In this document: one piece after another, positions 9,296-19,797 of the stretch
Numbering within the stretch: position 1 is the first letter of the stretch
Layout of the letters: each line of letters begins with the position of its first letter
Assembly: GCA_016930675.1 (NCBI GenBank)
Contig: JAFGGG010000035.1
Coordinates: 1 to 64,000 of the forward strand
From: Spirochaetales bacterium
GTDB taxonomy: Bacteria > Spirochaetota > Spirochaetia > SZUA-6 > RPPD01
Length of the DNA: 64,000 bases
Reading direction: 5' to 3'
Notes under the pieces: model-generated
What the model was told of the DNA's origin: nothing
Seen by the model: the letters and a program-made list of their open reading frames with translations, nothing else
Database searches by the model: none
Program-made: the position numbers and the translations under genes

Positions 9296-10423
9296 ATGAT
9301 CCATTTAGGTAAAACCGACTGTAATCCCGAAGAAGTGGGCTATAATGCGCAGGCTTTGGAGAGTCTGGACAAACACTTTCAGGCGCTTATCGAAAAGGGA
9401 ACGATTCAGGCCGCGGGTTATCTGCTGGCCAAAGACGGCAAGATCCTGGCTCACCACTCAATGGGTAAGCAGTCCGCTTACGAGGACAAGGGCGATTTTT
9501 TACCGGACAGCATTCGGCCCATTGCCTCGATTACCAAGGTATTCACCACAACCGGCCTTTTACAGTTGATGGAACAGGGAAAGTTCTTTCTGCACCAGCC
9601 GGTTGCCGACTTTATTAAAGAGTTTGATACCGATATGCACAAACATATTACTGTTTTTCAGCTTTTAACTCATACTTCGGGCTTAAAGGCCGATCCGGGC
9701 AATTTTTTCGAGCCTTATCCGGAACAATGGGAAAGCGGTAAAGTGAACAAAAAGAACTGGATCAAGAAGACATTGACCGGACCGCTGCAGTTTAAACCGG
9801 GAACCGTGTGGAACTACTGCTCCAAAGGCTTTAATATCCTGGCGGAACTGATCGCGCGCTTATCGGGAATGGATTATGATATATATATCCAAGAGCATAT
9901 TTTCAAGCCGCTGGGTATGGACAGCTCCTATTTTTTTGTGCCGGACAAGGTGAAGGATAAGGTGTGCATGGCGTCGCCGTGGAACAAAGAGAGGCTGAAG
10001 TTTACGCGTGAAAAAATACCCACGCCATCGTTATTCGGAGGGGGCGGTATTCTGTCCACACTTGCGGATCTGTGTAAATTCGGCCAGATGATGCTGAACG
10101 GCGGAACCTTCAATGGCAAGAGGATTCTGGGCAGAAAAACAGTTGAAGCGGCCACAAAGCCGCAGGAAAAGGAAATCAAAGCCTACAACTGGCAGCCGCA
10201 TATCTTCGACGACAGCTTTAAGTGGACCTGCGGCCTGGGCTGGGAGATCAACAAGCACAGCTTTTTAAGCGACGTCACCTATGACCATGAAGGCGCTGAG
10301 GGAGCGGGGTTGTTCATCGATCCCAAAGAGAACTTTATTTTCGTGGGTTTTTATCCTGATCCCGATTGGCACGGTGAAGCATGGGTAAGCCCGCTGGCCA
10401 TCGCCTGGTCGGGGATTGAATGA
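9296..10423 (+). CDS. Serine hydrolase, beta-lactamase class C / penicillin-binding-like
   Basis: S-x-x-K motif in 'IASITKVFTTTGLLQL', 'YCSKGFNIL' Y-x-[SN]-like motif; strong RBS AAAGGAGGAGCAC before ATG 9296, preferred over the listed 9161 start. Confidence 0.85.
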   Translation: MIHLGKTDCNPEEVGYNAQALESLDKHFQALIEKGTIQAAGYLLAKDGKILAHHSMGKQSAYEDKGDFLPDSIRPIASITKVFTTTGLLQLMEQGKFFLHQPVADFIKEFDTDMHKHITVFQLLTHTSGLKADPGNFFEPYPEQWESGKVNKKNWIKKTLTGPLQFKPGTVWNYCSKGFNILAELIARLSGMDYDIYIQEHIFKPLGMDSSYFFVPDKVKDKVCMASPWNKERLKFTREKIPTPSLFGGGGILSTLADLCKFGQMMLNGGTFNGKRILGRKTVEAATKPQEKEIKAYNWQPHIFDDSFKWTCGLGWEINKHSFLSDVTYDHEGAEGAGLFIDPKENFIFVGFYPDPDWHGEAWVSPLAIAWSGIE

Positions 10424-10509
10424 GGTAAAGAACGGACCGCGCGCAAACACGTATTATGATCGGCTCCGGAATTGAACAGGCGCATACGCGGGCCGTTTAA
10501 TAACGCACA

Positions 10510-11340
10510 TTGAAGCAAATTTTAAATTACCTACTAAAAAAAATCCGCATCATCAAGGCCGTGGCGTTCGTCACCTATAAAGAGTGGGCCGCCTACCGTT
10601 CGCACATGCTTATCTCTTTATTCGTGGGTCCGGTGCAGTTTCTGGTGCAGGTGTTTATCTGGCGGGCCGTGTATACGAATCAAACCGTACTCAACGGCCT
10701 TACCCTGGAACAGATGATCACCTACTATGCCGTGGTAACCATTATTCATTACCTGGTCATGGACTTCGCGGCCTGGAACCTGCACATGCTCATTCGTACC
10801 GGACGTTTCGTCACCTATATGATCCGGCCCCTGTCCCACCGCTTTTTCGCGCTTTCGCAAAAGGTGGGGCACCGTGCGCTGGGCTTTGTCTGGGAGTTTA
10901 TACCGGTTTACTGTATGTTCTTTTTTTTGTTTCAGCTGACGTTGATTCCGGCTCATGCGGGCTGGGCGCTCTGTTCCATCCTGCTGGGGTTTATGATGCA
11001 CTTTTTTCTCAACTACTGTATCGGAATTATGGGTTTCTGGCTGATAAGGGCCGAGGGAGTGAGACGGATGATCATGATATTCAGCATGCTGTTCGAAGGT
11101 GTGTTTATCCCTCTGGTGTTTTTTCCTCTGGCCGTGCAGAAGGTCCTGTTTTTCCTGCCCTTCCAGTTCGCCACGTACGTACCCATCCGGGTGTTTATAG
11201 GATCTTATGAGCTGGCCGGTATGAGCTTCGAGCTGCCGCATATTATCGCAATTCAGGCCGCGGCCGTGGTGGTGATGTTTTTTGTGTCCCAGCTGCTCTG
11301 GCGCCTGGGGGTAAAGAAGTTTACGGGAGTGGGTACATGA
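10510..11340 (+). CDS. ABC-2 family transporter permease
   Basis: Multi-TM protein, TTG start; overlaps next permease start by 4 nt; upstream of second permease and ATPase. Confidence 0.8.
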   Translation: MKQILNYLLKKIRIIKAVAFVTYKEWAAYRSHMLISLFVGPVQFLVQVFIWRAVYTNQTVLNGLTLEQMITYYAVVTIIHYLVMDFAAWNLHMLIRTGRFVTYMIRPLSHRFFALSQKVGHRALGFVWEFIPVYCMFFFLFQLTLIPAHAGWALCSILLGFMMHFFLNYCIGIMGFWLIRAEGVRRMIMIFSMLFEGVFIPLVFFPLAVQKVLFFLPFQFATYVPIRVFIGSYELAGMSFELPHIIAIQAAAVVVMFFVSQLLWRLGVKKFTGVGT

Positions 11341-12119
11341 AATCGCAGGTTAAAATTTATCTTACCGCCTTTAAAAACGCCCTGGCCACGCGCATGGCCT
11401 ACAGGATCGATCTGTTTGTGAGCGCCTTTATCATGCTTGTGTTCGAGCTGATTATCCCGCTGGTAACCTATTTGATCTACAGCTCCGGGGCCGGCTTCCC
11501 GGGCTGGAAGTTCCATGAGGTCTTTCTGATCCAGGCCGTGTTTTTATTATCCAAGGGCATCACCTTTCCCTTTTTCGCGGGGATTGTCTGGAACACGATC
11601 ACCCAGATAAGAGAAGGCACCTACGACCTGCTGCTGATCAAGCCGCGCAACATCCTGTTCATGACCCTGCTTACGGGTATCGATATCGAAGACCTGGGCA
11701 AGCTTTTGGGCGGAATCGCCGTGTTCATTTTCGCGGTCTCGCAGGTGCCGGACCCGGGCGCGTTAAACTGGGTGGCCTTTATTCTGCTGTTTGTCTGTTC
11801 CGTAATCGTGTTTATGTCATTCGCCTTTATCATGGCGGCCAGCGGCTTTAAATGGGTGGGAAATTTCAGGGTGTACGAAATATTTGAGGCACTTACCAGC
11901 TTTGCCATGTATCCCATGAGTATTTTTTCCAAAGGCGTGCAGATCCTGATTACCGCCTGTATTCCCCTGGCCCTGATGGGATTTTTCCCGGCTTCGCTTA
12001 TTTTGGGCAAACCTCTGGACTGGTTGTTGATCAGTTTGGTAAGCTGTGTGTTTTTTTTGGTATTCAGTATTTTTTTCTGGTACAGAATGTTGCGATCTTA
12101 TACAAGCGCGGGCGGGTAA
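11337..12119 (+). CDS. ABC-2 family transporter permease (second subunit)
   Basis: Multi-TM protein, ATGA overlap with preceding permease. Confidence 0.8.
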   Translation: MKSQVKIYLTAFKNALATRMAYRIDLFVSAFIMLVFELIIPLVTYLIYSSGAGFPGWKFHEVFLIQAVFLLSKGITFPFFAGIVWNTITQIREGTYDLLLIKPRNILFMTLLTGIDIEDLGKLLGGIAVFIFAVSQVPDPGALNWVAFILLFVCSVIVFMSFAFIMAASGFKWVGNFRVYEIFEALTSFAMYPMSIFSKGVQILITACIPLALMGFFPASLILGKPLDWLLISLVSCVFFLVFSIFFWYRMLRSYTSAGG

Positions 12120-12194
12120 AAATGACGGTCCACAGTGCGTGCTCTGGAAACAGCCGCCGCCTGTATCTAGATATGGGGAGGTAATGATAAACAG

Positions 12195-13163
12195 ATGATT
12201 ATCAATGTTGAAAATCTTTGCAAAACTTATGTCACCTACAAAAGGGGTCATACCTTTTGGGAGACCGTAAAAAGCATCTTCGTGCGCAAAAAAATACTCG
12301 TAAAGGCCCTGAAAAACATCAGTTTTTCCATTGAGAAGGGAGAACTGTTGGGTCTGCTGGGTCCCAACGGAGCGGGCAAATCCACCACCATTAAAATTCT
12401 CACCGGTATTCTTTTCCCGACCGCGGGCAAGGTTGAATCGTACGGTTATGTGCCCTGGAAACAGCGTAAAAAATACGTGGCTCATATCGGAGCCGTGTTC
12501 GGTCAGAAGTCGCAGCTGGTGTGGGACATCCCGCCGCTGGATTCCTTCTATATGAACAAGGCCATCTACGATATTAAGACCGCGGATTACAAAAAGCGCC
12601 TCAATAAAATGGTAACCATGCTCGAAGCCCATGAGATCATCAAAAAACCCACACGCCAGCTTTCCCTGGGAGAGCGGATGAGGTGCGAGTTCATTATGGC
12701 CATGCTGCATAATCCCAAGATCGTGTTTCTGGATGAGCCCACCATCGGTCTGGATGTGATCGCCAAAGAACAGATCCGCATCTTCATCAAAGAGATGAAC
12801 GCCGAAGGAGTAACCTTTATACTTACCACCCACGACATGGATGACGTGGAACACCTGGCCCGGCGGGTGATTGTGATCAACCACGGCCAGATCGTGTTCG
12901 ACGGTCAGATGAACGCGCTGAAGAATTATCTGGGAACAAAAAAGGTGGTACGCCTGGCCACTCACGAAAAACTGCCCGTGCTGAAAAAGCGCGGTGTGGA
13001 AAACATCCGCATGCTCAGCGAGTACGAAGCCGAGCTGGAGCTGGATCTTGCCAAGATAGAACTGAACCGGTTTATAAAAACCATCAATGAAAAGAACACC
13101 ATCCGCGACATTTCCATCCACGAACCGCCTATAGAGACGGTGATAAAGAAGTTGTATGAGTGA
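12195..13163 (+). CDS. ABC transporter ATP-binding protein
   Basis: Walker A GPNGAGKSTT, signature LSLGERMRCE, Walker B IVFLDEPTIGLD, H-loop TTHDMDD. Confidence 0.95.
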   Translation: MIINVENLCKTYVTYKRGHTFWETVKSIFVRKKILVKALKNISFSIEKGELLGLLGPNGAGKSTTIKILTGILFPTAGKVESYGYVPWKQRKKYVAHIGAVFGQKSQLVWDIPPLDSFYMNKAIYDIKTADYKKRLNKMVTMLEAHEIIKKPTRQLSLGERMRCEFIMAMLHNPKIVFLDEPTIGLDVIAKEQIRIFIKEMNAEGVTFILTTHDMDDVEHLARRVIVINHGQIVFDGQMNALKNYLGTKKVVRLATHEKLPVLKKRGVENIRMLSEYEAELELDLAKIELNRFIKTINEKNTIRDISIHEPPIETVIKKLYE

Positions 13164-13221
13164 AAGAGAGGGATGCCGGGTTTCCCATTTAAAGCGCGGA
13201 TGAGGACATTTCTATTGTGCT

Positions 13222-13890
13222 TTGAAAAAGATTATTGGTTTGCTGCTAATTTTACTGTTATCCACGGGCGCGTTTGCCCAGGATATCAGCATCAGCGCGG
13301 GAGCGGGGATCAATTTTGTTTATTGGGTGACCGCACAATCGGATGACAGCGGAGGTCCTGAGGTAAATTTTGAAATGGGGTGGAGCGCGCTCACCGGGGG
13401 AGTATTTGTTGACCTTACCTACGTGATGGTGAATTTGTCCTATGCTTTCACCTTGGGAGGTCCGGGAGCAACCATTTCAGTGGACGGTACCAAAGATGAC
13501 GCGGCTTCCGATGCCCAGACAACTCTGATGGAAGATATGTCAGCAAGTTACCTGATTATCACCGTGCTCGCCAAGTATCCTTTTGATATGGGGGGAGTGG
13601 TAATCTTTCCCATGCTGGGCGCCGAATATCAGCTTAATCTATCGTTGTACGATGACGATACCGACTTGAAAGATGGTTATAGTGATGAGCAGAACGCTTC
13701 ATTGAACGACCTTTATATCCTGGCCGGTGTGGGCGCGGACTTTGACATTACGGAGAGTTTATACGCGCGCGTTATGGCTCTTTTCTCATATAGTCTTACC
13801 CCGGAAAATCCCGGAAATTATGATGACGACGATATCGTCAAGTGGGGCTGGAACATCAGAGCAGGAGTGTGTATAGGTTATAGATTCTAG
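13222..13890 (+). CDS. Outer-membrane beta-barrel-like protein
   Basis: TTG start, signal peptide KKIIGLLLILLLSTGAFAQ, C-terminal aromatic (IGYRF). Confidence 0.6.
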   Translation: MKKIIGLLLILLLSTGAFAQDISISAGAGINFVYWVTAQSDDSGGPEVNFEMGWSALTGGVFVDLTYVMVNLSYAFTLGGPGATISVDGTKDDAASDAQTTLMEDMSASYLIITVLAKYPFDMGGVVIFPMLGAEYQLNLSLYDDDTDLKDGYSDEQNASLNDLYILAGVGADFDITESLYARVMALFSYSLTPENPGNYDDDDIVKWGWNIRAGVCIGYRF

Positions 13891-13913
13891 TAAATATATT
13901 GAAACCTTCTATA

Positions 13914-13940
13914 AGCCGGAGGAAGTACCTCCGGCTTTTT
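13914..13940 (+). terminator. Rho-independent terminator
   Basis: AGCCGGAGG-AAGTA-CCTCCGGCT followed by T-tract. Confidence 0.85.
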
Positions 13941-14080
13941 TATGGTATATCAGGTATCAGGCAACTGTATGAATTAAATCTTGCAGCGCTGTTAACAAAA
14001 GGCCAGATTAGTATGGTGCTTTTTAGCGAGTTCATAGTTTTTTAGCATAGGTGAAATATAAGGAAGCAATGTAAGAAAGT

Positions 14081-14716
14081 TCAGGACCCATCCTTAAACA
14101 CATAACGGGCGATCATCTTTATCAGTTCGTCCAGCACGCTTTCAGTATCAATGTTTCTGCCGGACGCCTGCGAGCGTTTTAAGGTATGGATGATCTCATC
14201 AACGATTTTTGCGATCAAAAAGGCGGCGGTTGCATAATCAGTGATCTGTATGATGTTCTTAAATTTTTTAAGTAACGTTATGATCGCTTGAACGCTTGCT
14301 GCTTCATATTCCTCATGTTTACGTTTTACATCGGGATCGGAGTGCCTCATGATGTTGATCTCGTCGTGCAGATCGAAAAAAGTTTCGTGCGCTTTGGCGA
14401 TCGGTTCGATTAATGAGCGTACAAACTGATATTTATCATCCGGTATAAACTCGGTATTGTTTATGGAATCAAGCAGATTGCTGAATATCTGTTTAAAATG
14501 AAGGTTTACCACATCGAGAAACAGATCCTTTTTATCTTTATAGTATGAATAGAAGGTGCCAATAGATACACCCGCCAGATCGGCTATCTCTTTGGAGTTG
14601 GTTTTATAGAAGCCTTTTTCGGAAAACAGTTTTTGAGCCGCTTCTATTATGTGATTCTTCTTTTCTATGGCCCGGTCCTGAACGGGTGTCCGTGTTTTTC
14701 TGTTGTCCTGACTCAT
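14081..14716 (-). CDS. TetR/AcrR family transcriptional regulator
   Basis: N-term HTH 'IIEAAQKLFSEKGFYKTNSKEIADLAGVSIGTFYSYYKDKKDLFLDVV'. Confidence 0.95.
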   Translation of the reverse strand: MSQDNRKTRTPVQDRAIEKKNHIIEAAQKLFSEKGFYKTNSKEIADLAGVSIGTFYSYYKDKKDLFLDVVNLHFKQIFSNLLDSINNTEFIPDDKYQFVRSLIEPIAKAHETFFDLHDEINIMRHSDPDVKRKHEEYEAASVQAIITLLKKFKNIIQITDYATAAFLIAKIVDEIIHTLKRSQASGRNIDTESVLDELIKMIARYVFKDGS

Positions 14717-14768
14717 TGTTCCTCACCTTAAAATTTAAATGGTTATCGCCTGTTTGTCAATGAAAAAT

Positions 14769-14847
14769 ATGAATAAAAGTTCATTTATATGCTTGACAAT
14801 ATGAATAAAAGTTCGTATATTTGCCAATAATCTGAATAATAGTTCAT
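14769..14847. promoter_or_regulatory. Three direct copies of a palindromic motif (ATGAATAAAAGTTCAT), candidate TetR operator array
   Basis: Copies at 14769-14784, 14801-14816, 14832-14847; 31-32 bp phasing; divergent TetR/RND intergenic region. Confidence 0.75.
14793..14821 (+). promoter_or_regulatory. Candidate sigma70 promoter TTGACA-N17-TATATT for the RND operon
   Basis: Consensus -35 at 14793-14798 and -10 at 14816-14821; middle operator copy fills the spacer. Confidence 0.7.
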
Positions 14848-14874
14848 GTTCATAATTTTGATGAAGGAGCAGTT

Positions 14875-17346
14875 ATGAAAAACAATAAGATCGGCCGTCT
14901 GGCCTCAAAAATCGGGATGAACGTTATAGTCAGGTATAAGTGGTTTTTTTCCCTGGCTGTAGCGGTTTTGGTTGTGTTCGGCTATCTGGGTCTGGACAAA
15001 CTGGTGCTCGATAATTCAAACGAGTCCATGTTTGAAAAAGATGATGAAGTTAATCTTAAGCTGCAGCAGTTTCACGATATTTTCGGAAATGAAGATTTTG
15101 TGTTTGTCATGGTGGAGGCGGACAATATCTTCACCCCCCAAAACCTTGGATTTATAAAGCAGTTAAGTGATGATCTGGAACAGCATCTGCCTTTTGCCAA
15201 AAGAGTGACATCCGTGACCCACATGGAATACCTCGATGTTATTGACGGGGATTTGTATGTTGATGATTTAATCAGTGCCCACATACCTGAAGATCCTGCC
15301 GGGCTTAATGAAATCAAGAACAAACTGTTGGTAAAACAGGTGTATGTGGACCGGCTGCTGTCTAAGGATGCCAAAAAAACCGGTATTTTTATCGAGTTTC
15401 AAACCATACCCGAAAACGTATACATTCCGCTGGTAAAAACAGGGGCGGGCTCACAGGAAATCGCTCTGCAGGGGGATGTTTTCTTTGAAGAGGAAGTTGA
15501 AGATAAAAGCGTATATTTGAATATAATGGAACCTAAAATGCTTATTGCGCCCGCTCTGGATCTGATATTGCAGCGCAATCAGCAGAATGGCTGCATCGTC
15601 ACGGCGACGGGCATGCCGGTAACCGATTATAAAACCGATGAGACCATTATAGCGGAAACCGGCAGAACCTTTATTATCACATTGTTCATCTGTATCATTC
15701 TCCTGCTTGTTATTTTCCGCTTTCCAATGGCCGTGTTAGCTTCGGTTATTGTGATTCTGGCCGCGACCATTAGTACCTTCGGATTGCTGGGCTGGTTTGG
15801 GATTCCGCTTTCCTCTTTTATCATTATCCTTGCTTGCTTATTGTTGATCATCGCTGTGAGTTATTCCATTCATATTATCAATCACTTTAGAAGGAATTAT
15901 AAACTGACCGGTAAACGCAAAGAGTCTGTACGATATGCCTATGAGCACGCGAGCTGGCCCTGCCTGCTTACGGCCCTTACAACCGCCGTGGGCTTTGCCT
16001 CCTTTATTTTTGTGCCCATGGTGCCGCTGCGCAATCTGGGTATGGCCAGCGCTCTGGGTGTACTCATCAGTTATATTTTGGTGATGGTCCTGATCCCGAT
16101 CTTTCTCTCTTTCGGAAAAGACAAAAAGAGTGCGGCCGGAGCTTCGGTCAGGCAAGACACAGAAGCTGTTGATAACTCACGTTCCAGCCGGTTTATGTTG
16201 AAATGGGCGGATCGGGCATTGAAAAGCTCTTTACCCGTAGGGGTGATATGTGTTGCCGTGCTGTTGGTAATACCCTTTTTTATTGCGCAGGTTGAGCCTG
16301 ATTCGGATTTCATCCGTTTGTTCGGAGACCGTAATGAATTTGTGCGGGATGCCAAGCATGTAACCGATAATCTGGGCGCGCTTTACTCTTATGAAGTGTT
16401 AATTGAGTTGCCTGAAGAGGAGCTGGCCCAGGAGCCTGAAGTGCTTAAGGCGCTTGCTGATCTGGAAAAGCTTATTGATAGCTATGACACAACCAAACGC
16501 ACCATGAGCCTTAACGATCTGGTGAAGGATATCAATATGACCATGCACAATAACGATAAAAACTATTTTGTAATCCCCGATTCCAGAGAGCTGATCGCCC
16601 AGTATCTGCTTTTATACGATATGTCGGGCGGCGGTGAGCTGACGAACTGGGTGGATTACAACAATCAGTATTTACGTCTTTCCGTGCAGGTAAAACGTTC
16701 TACCACCACGTTACGCAAGGTGTTTGCTGAAATCGAAAAATTTGCCCGGGAAAGATTTCCTTTTAACGCCAAGGCTACGATAACCGGGGATATGTCGATT
16801 TTTATCAAGTCGGTCGGAGCATTGGTTGACGGACAGATTATTTCAATATTCGTGGCTTTTTTAGGTATAGCCGTCATGATGATGCTGGTGCTGCGCTCTA
16901 TTCCGGTGGGTCTGTTATCCATGATACCCAATGTACTGCCCGTTCTCATTGTGGCGGGTTTGATGGGCCTTTTAAATATCACGCTGAATATGATGACTAT
17001 TGTGGTGGCGCCGCTGCTCATCGGGATCGCGGTTGACGATACCGTGCATTACTTTGTGCACTTCAAAGAAGAGTATAAAACGAGCAGGTCGTACTTCCGC
17101 GCCAACAGGGAGACCTTCAGGAAGATCGGCTGGGCGCTGGTATTTACCTCGGTAATCCTGATGATAGGGTTTTCCGCGTTTATGTTTACCAGTATCGACA
17201 GTATTATCCAGCTGGCCGTACTGCTTACTGTGGGAATCGCAGCGGCACTGGCCGCGGATCTGTTGATTACTCCGGTACTGTTTGTGTTTATAAAACCTTT
17301 CGGTAAAGAAGAGGATACAAATAATAAGAAGCGCCTGGTCGCTTAA
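14875..17346 (+). CDS. RND/MMPL family transporter
   Basis: Two repeats of large periplasmic loop plus TM bundle; 'LLIGIAVDDTVHYFVHF' RND motif. Confidence 0.9.
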   Translation: MKNNKIGRLASKIGMNVIVRYKWFFSLAVAVLVVFGYLGLDKLVLDNSNESMFEKDDEVNLKLQQFHDIFGNEDFVFVMVEADNIFTPQNLGFIKQLSDDLEQHLPFAKRVTSVTHMEYLDVIDGDLYVDDLISAHIPEDPAGLNEIKNKLLVKQVYVDRLLSKDAKKTGIFIEFQTIPENVYIPLVKTGAGSQEIALQGDVFFEEEVEDKSVYLNIMEPKMLIAPALDLILQRNQQNGCIVTATGMPVTDYKTDETIIAETGRTFIITLFICIILLLVIFRFPMAVLASVIVILAATISTFGLLGWFGIPLSSFIIILACLLLIIAVSYSIHIINHFRRNYKLTGKRKESVRYAYEHASWPCLLTALTTAVGFASFIFVPMVPLRNLGMASALGVLISYILVMVLIPIFLSFGKDKKSAAGASVRQDTEAVDNSRSSRFMLKWADRALKSSLPVGVICVAVLLVIPFFIAQVEPDSDFIRLFGDRNEFVRDAKHVTDNLGALYSYEVLIELPEEELAQEPEVLKALADLEKLIDSYDTTKRTMSLNDLVKDINMTMHNNDKNYFVIPDSRELIAQYLLLYDMSGGGELTNWVDYNNQYLRLSVQVKRSTTTLRKVFAEIEKFARERFPFNAKATITGDMSIFIKSVGALVDGQIISIFVAFLGIAVMMMLVLRSIPVGLLSMIPNVLPVLIVAGLMGLLNITLNMMTIVVAPLLIGIAVDDTVHYFVHFKEEYKTSRSYFRANRETFRKIGWALVFTSVILMIGFSAFMFTSIDSIIQLAVLLTVGIAAALAADLLITPVLFVFIKPFGKEEDTNNKKRLVA

Positions 17347-17371
17347 CACACTTATTTTTAGGAGGAATATA

Positions 17372-18142
17372 ATGAAAAAGAAACTTATAGCCGTAAGTAT
17401 ATTTTGTTTGATCGTGATTGCGGCCGGATTTTCCCAGGCAAACAGGGGAGCCGGTATCGCCAAAAAGACATTCGAGCTTTTGGAATCCAACGATGATTAC
17501 TCATTGATAACCATGGTACTCATAGACAAACGGGGAAATAAAAAAACGCGTAAGTTTAAGATGTATTCAAAGCAGGGCAGCCGGGGACGCGACAGCTTTA
17601 TTGAGTTTGTGGAGCCCGCGGACGTAAAAGGAACAAAATTTCTGACTATAGCCCGCAAGAACGCGGATGATGAGCAGCGGCTGTATCTGCCCGCATTGGG
17701 CAAGGTGCGAAAAATAGCTTCCTCGAAAAAGGACGGCGAGTTTATGGGTTCTGATCTGTTTTACTACGATATGGAAGACAGGGACTATGAAGAGTTTACG
17801 TATAATTATGTGGGAGAAGAGGTGTTCAGAGGGATGAACTGTTATGTTGTCGAATCCTTTCCCAAAGACAGCAGCGCGCCCTATTCCAAAATGGTGATGT
17901 GGGTCAATAAAGACAACTATTTCGTGTATAAGCGGGACTGTTACGACAGCAGGCAGCAAAGAAGGCTGCTTAAGAGCATTATCGTTCTGGAGGTTAAGAA
18001 TACCCGAGGAGTTCTTACGGGAACAAAGATGGTAATCGAGAACCATCTGGAGGACCATAAAACCTTATTGGAAAGAGATAATCTCTATGTGAACACGGGA
18101 ATAGACGACAGTGTTTTCTCGGTCCAGAATCTGACAAAATAG
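17372..18142 (+). CDS. Outer membrane lipoprotein-sorting (LolA-like) protein
   Basis: Signal peptide; 'FIEFVEPADVKGTKFLTIARKNADDEQRLYLPALGKVRKIASSKKDGEFMGSDLFYYDME' typical of the RND-associated LolA-like family. Confidence 0.85.
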   Translation: MKKKLIAVSIFCLIVIAAGFSQANRGAGIAKKTFELLESNDDYSLITMVLIDKRGNKKTRKFKMYSKQGSRGRDSFIEFVEPADVKGTKFLTIARKNADDEQRLYLPALGKVRKIASSKKDGEFMGSDLFYYDMEDRDYEEFTYNYVGEEVFRGMNCYVVESFPKDSSAPYSKMVMWVNKDNYFVYKRDCYDSRQQRRLLKSIIVLEVKNTRGVLTGTKMVIENHLEDHKTLLERDNLYVNTGIDDSVFSVQNLTK

Positions 18143-18203
18143 CGGTGATCTTCACCCGATTTTAGGCTTGAACCGCCGGGTATGATAATGAGAGGAGTAA
18201 AGA

Positions 18204-19742
18204 GTGAAGCCGGTTAAAATAATATATGCGATAGTGTGTCTGCTTATAATGGGTATCTACACGTTTGCGGATGAGTATGATGAGATGTTTGAAGCTATAA
18301 GTGAAGATTCAGAGTCTGCGCCGGAACAGGAGCAGGGGGATGTCGGTGATTGGCATGACATGCGGCAGAGCTTGTCCCTCACCCTTACCGGAGAACATAT
18401 AAGCAGTCTGCGCACGGGAATAATGGAAGATTACACGGATTTCCAAGGGCCTTTCAAATCACCTCAGTTTATAAATACGCTGGGCATCCGGGTCAGGCAG
18501 ACCGGGCTGGAAATTGTCTCGAATTGGGAATACAAAATGATCATGAATGATGCGGGAGAGTGGGGGGATATCTTCTCACTCTCTCCTCTTGAAAATTATC
18601 TGCGGTGGTCGCCGGAGCATTTTACCGTACGTGTTGGTTTCCAGTATTTTAACTGGGGTACGGCCGATAGGATAAATCCCACCGATAATCTGAATCCCAG
18701 TGATTACAGCCTGTCGCCGCGGGCTGAAAAAATACCTGTGTTTGCCTTATCGTTGGAATATTTTCCCTCTGCGGCGGTATCTTTCTCTGTGGTGTATATT
18801 CCTTTTAACCAGCAGGATATTATGCCTGTAGATTCCGAAGCGCTGCTTCAGACCCAATTTCCCGCCAGTACAGTGGAAACGGAGCAGACCGCTTATGATC
18901 TTACGTCGTTTGTGGCGGGTGCAAAATGCAGCTTTTATTTACAGTTCATGGATTTCTCTTTCAGCTATATCTATAATTTTGATTCCTTTTATACGCCGGA
19001 TATCGGGCTTGTTGATTTAGGCGCGCTGTACGGTGTCGCTGCGATAAGCCTAAACAAAACCAGAGTGCACCAGTTCGGCTGTGATTTCAGGACCACGATC
19101 GAGGGTGTGGGTGTCTGGGCAGAGGTGGGTTTTGAAGTTCAGGACGGATATTGCGCCGGAACCTACAGTATCCGGCCGCCCGCTTTGAGCTGGGCCGCTG
19201 GTTTTGATCTGAGTTATGGCGCGGAAGACGAGCATTATCTGAATGTCCAGTATATCGGGCGTTTTACTTTCGATTATGACGACAGCTACCTGCAGGATTA
19301 CGCAGACGGTCAGCCCGCGTTGGGTCAGACTGAAAAATATTACAGAGAGTTTTATTATCGCTCACTGCTCAACCGGCTTGCTTCTCTGCAGGAGGCGCTC
19401 TTGCAGGGAGTGACCCTTAATCTGGAGTGGAGTTTTGCGGATTCACTTTTAAGCCCTTCAATCTCGGCAGTGTATCTGTTTCCTCTGCTCTATGAAGATA
19501 AAATAGTGGATCAGGGCACGACTGTGGACTACAAGAGGTTGGGAAGCCTGATGCTGGGCGCGGAGCTGGATATCATGCCGATTGATTCGTTTCATATCAA
19601 AGTAGGCTGCGATATCTTTGTCTCATGGCATCAGGTAGGAGATGAGCCTTTTACCCTCAATCGTACGTCCCAGATAGGCTCTTTTTTAGAAAACTCAAGT
19701 CTTTACTTTAAAATTCAGTATAAGTGGGGTGTGGACCTGTAG
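18204..19742 (+). CDS. Outer-membrane beta-barrel protein of the RND operon
   Basis: Signal peptide; 'DRINPTDNLNPSDYS' motif seen in DUF1302-like barrels; position downstream of RND and LolA-like genes. Confidence 0.65.
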   Translation: MKPVKIIYAIVCLLIMGIYTFADEYDEMFEAISEDSESAPEQEQGDVGDWHDMRQSLSLTLTGEHISSLRTGIMEDYTDFQGPFKSPQFINTLGIRVRQTGLEIVSNWEYKMIMNDAGEWGDIFSLSPLENYLRWSPEHFTVRVGFQYFNWGTADRINPTDNLNPSDYSLSPRAEKIPVFALSLEYFPSAAVSFSVVYIPFNQQDIMPVDSEALLQTQFPASTVETEQTAYDLTSFVAGAKCSFYLQFMDFSFSYIYNFDSFYTPDIGLVDLGALYGVAAISLNKTRVHQFGCDFRTTIEGVGVWAEVGFEVQDGYCAGTYSIRPPALSWAAGFDLSYGAEDEHYLNVQYIGRFTFDYDDSYLQDYADGQPALGQTEKYYREFYYRSLLNRLASLQEALLQGVTLNLEWSFADSLLSPSISAVYLFPLLYEDKIVDQGTTVDYKRLGSLMLGAELDIMPIDSFHIKVGCDIFVSWHQVGDEPFTLNRTSQIGSFLENSSLYFKIQYKWGVDL

Positions 19743-19797
19743 AAAGGCCGGCAGCTGTTATCAGCAGGCGGCTGGTTGTAAGTCCTCCATGTATCGG

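Noticed and set aside
10584-11210. 208-aa plus-strand ORF overlapping the first permease
   Set aside because: Out-of-frame shadow of a convincing multi-TM permease that overlaps the next gene by ATGA.
11817-13121. 434-aa minus-strand ORF opposite the ABC permease and ATPase
   Set aside because: Antisense to genes with clear Walker motifs; His/Gln-rich composition typical of reverse-complement coding DNA.
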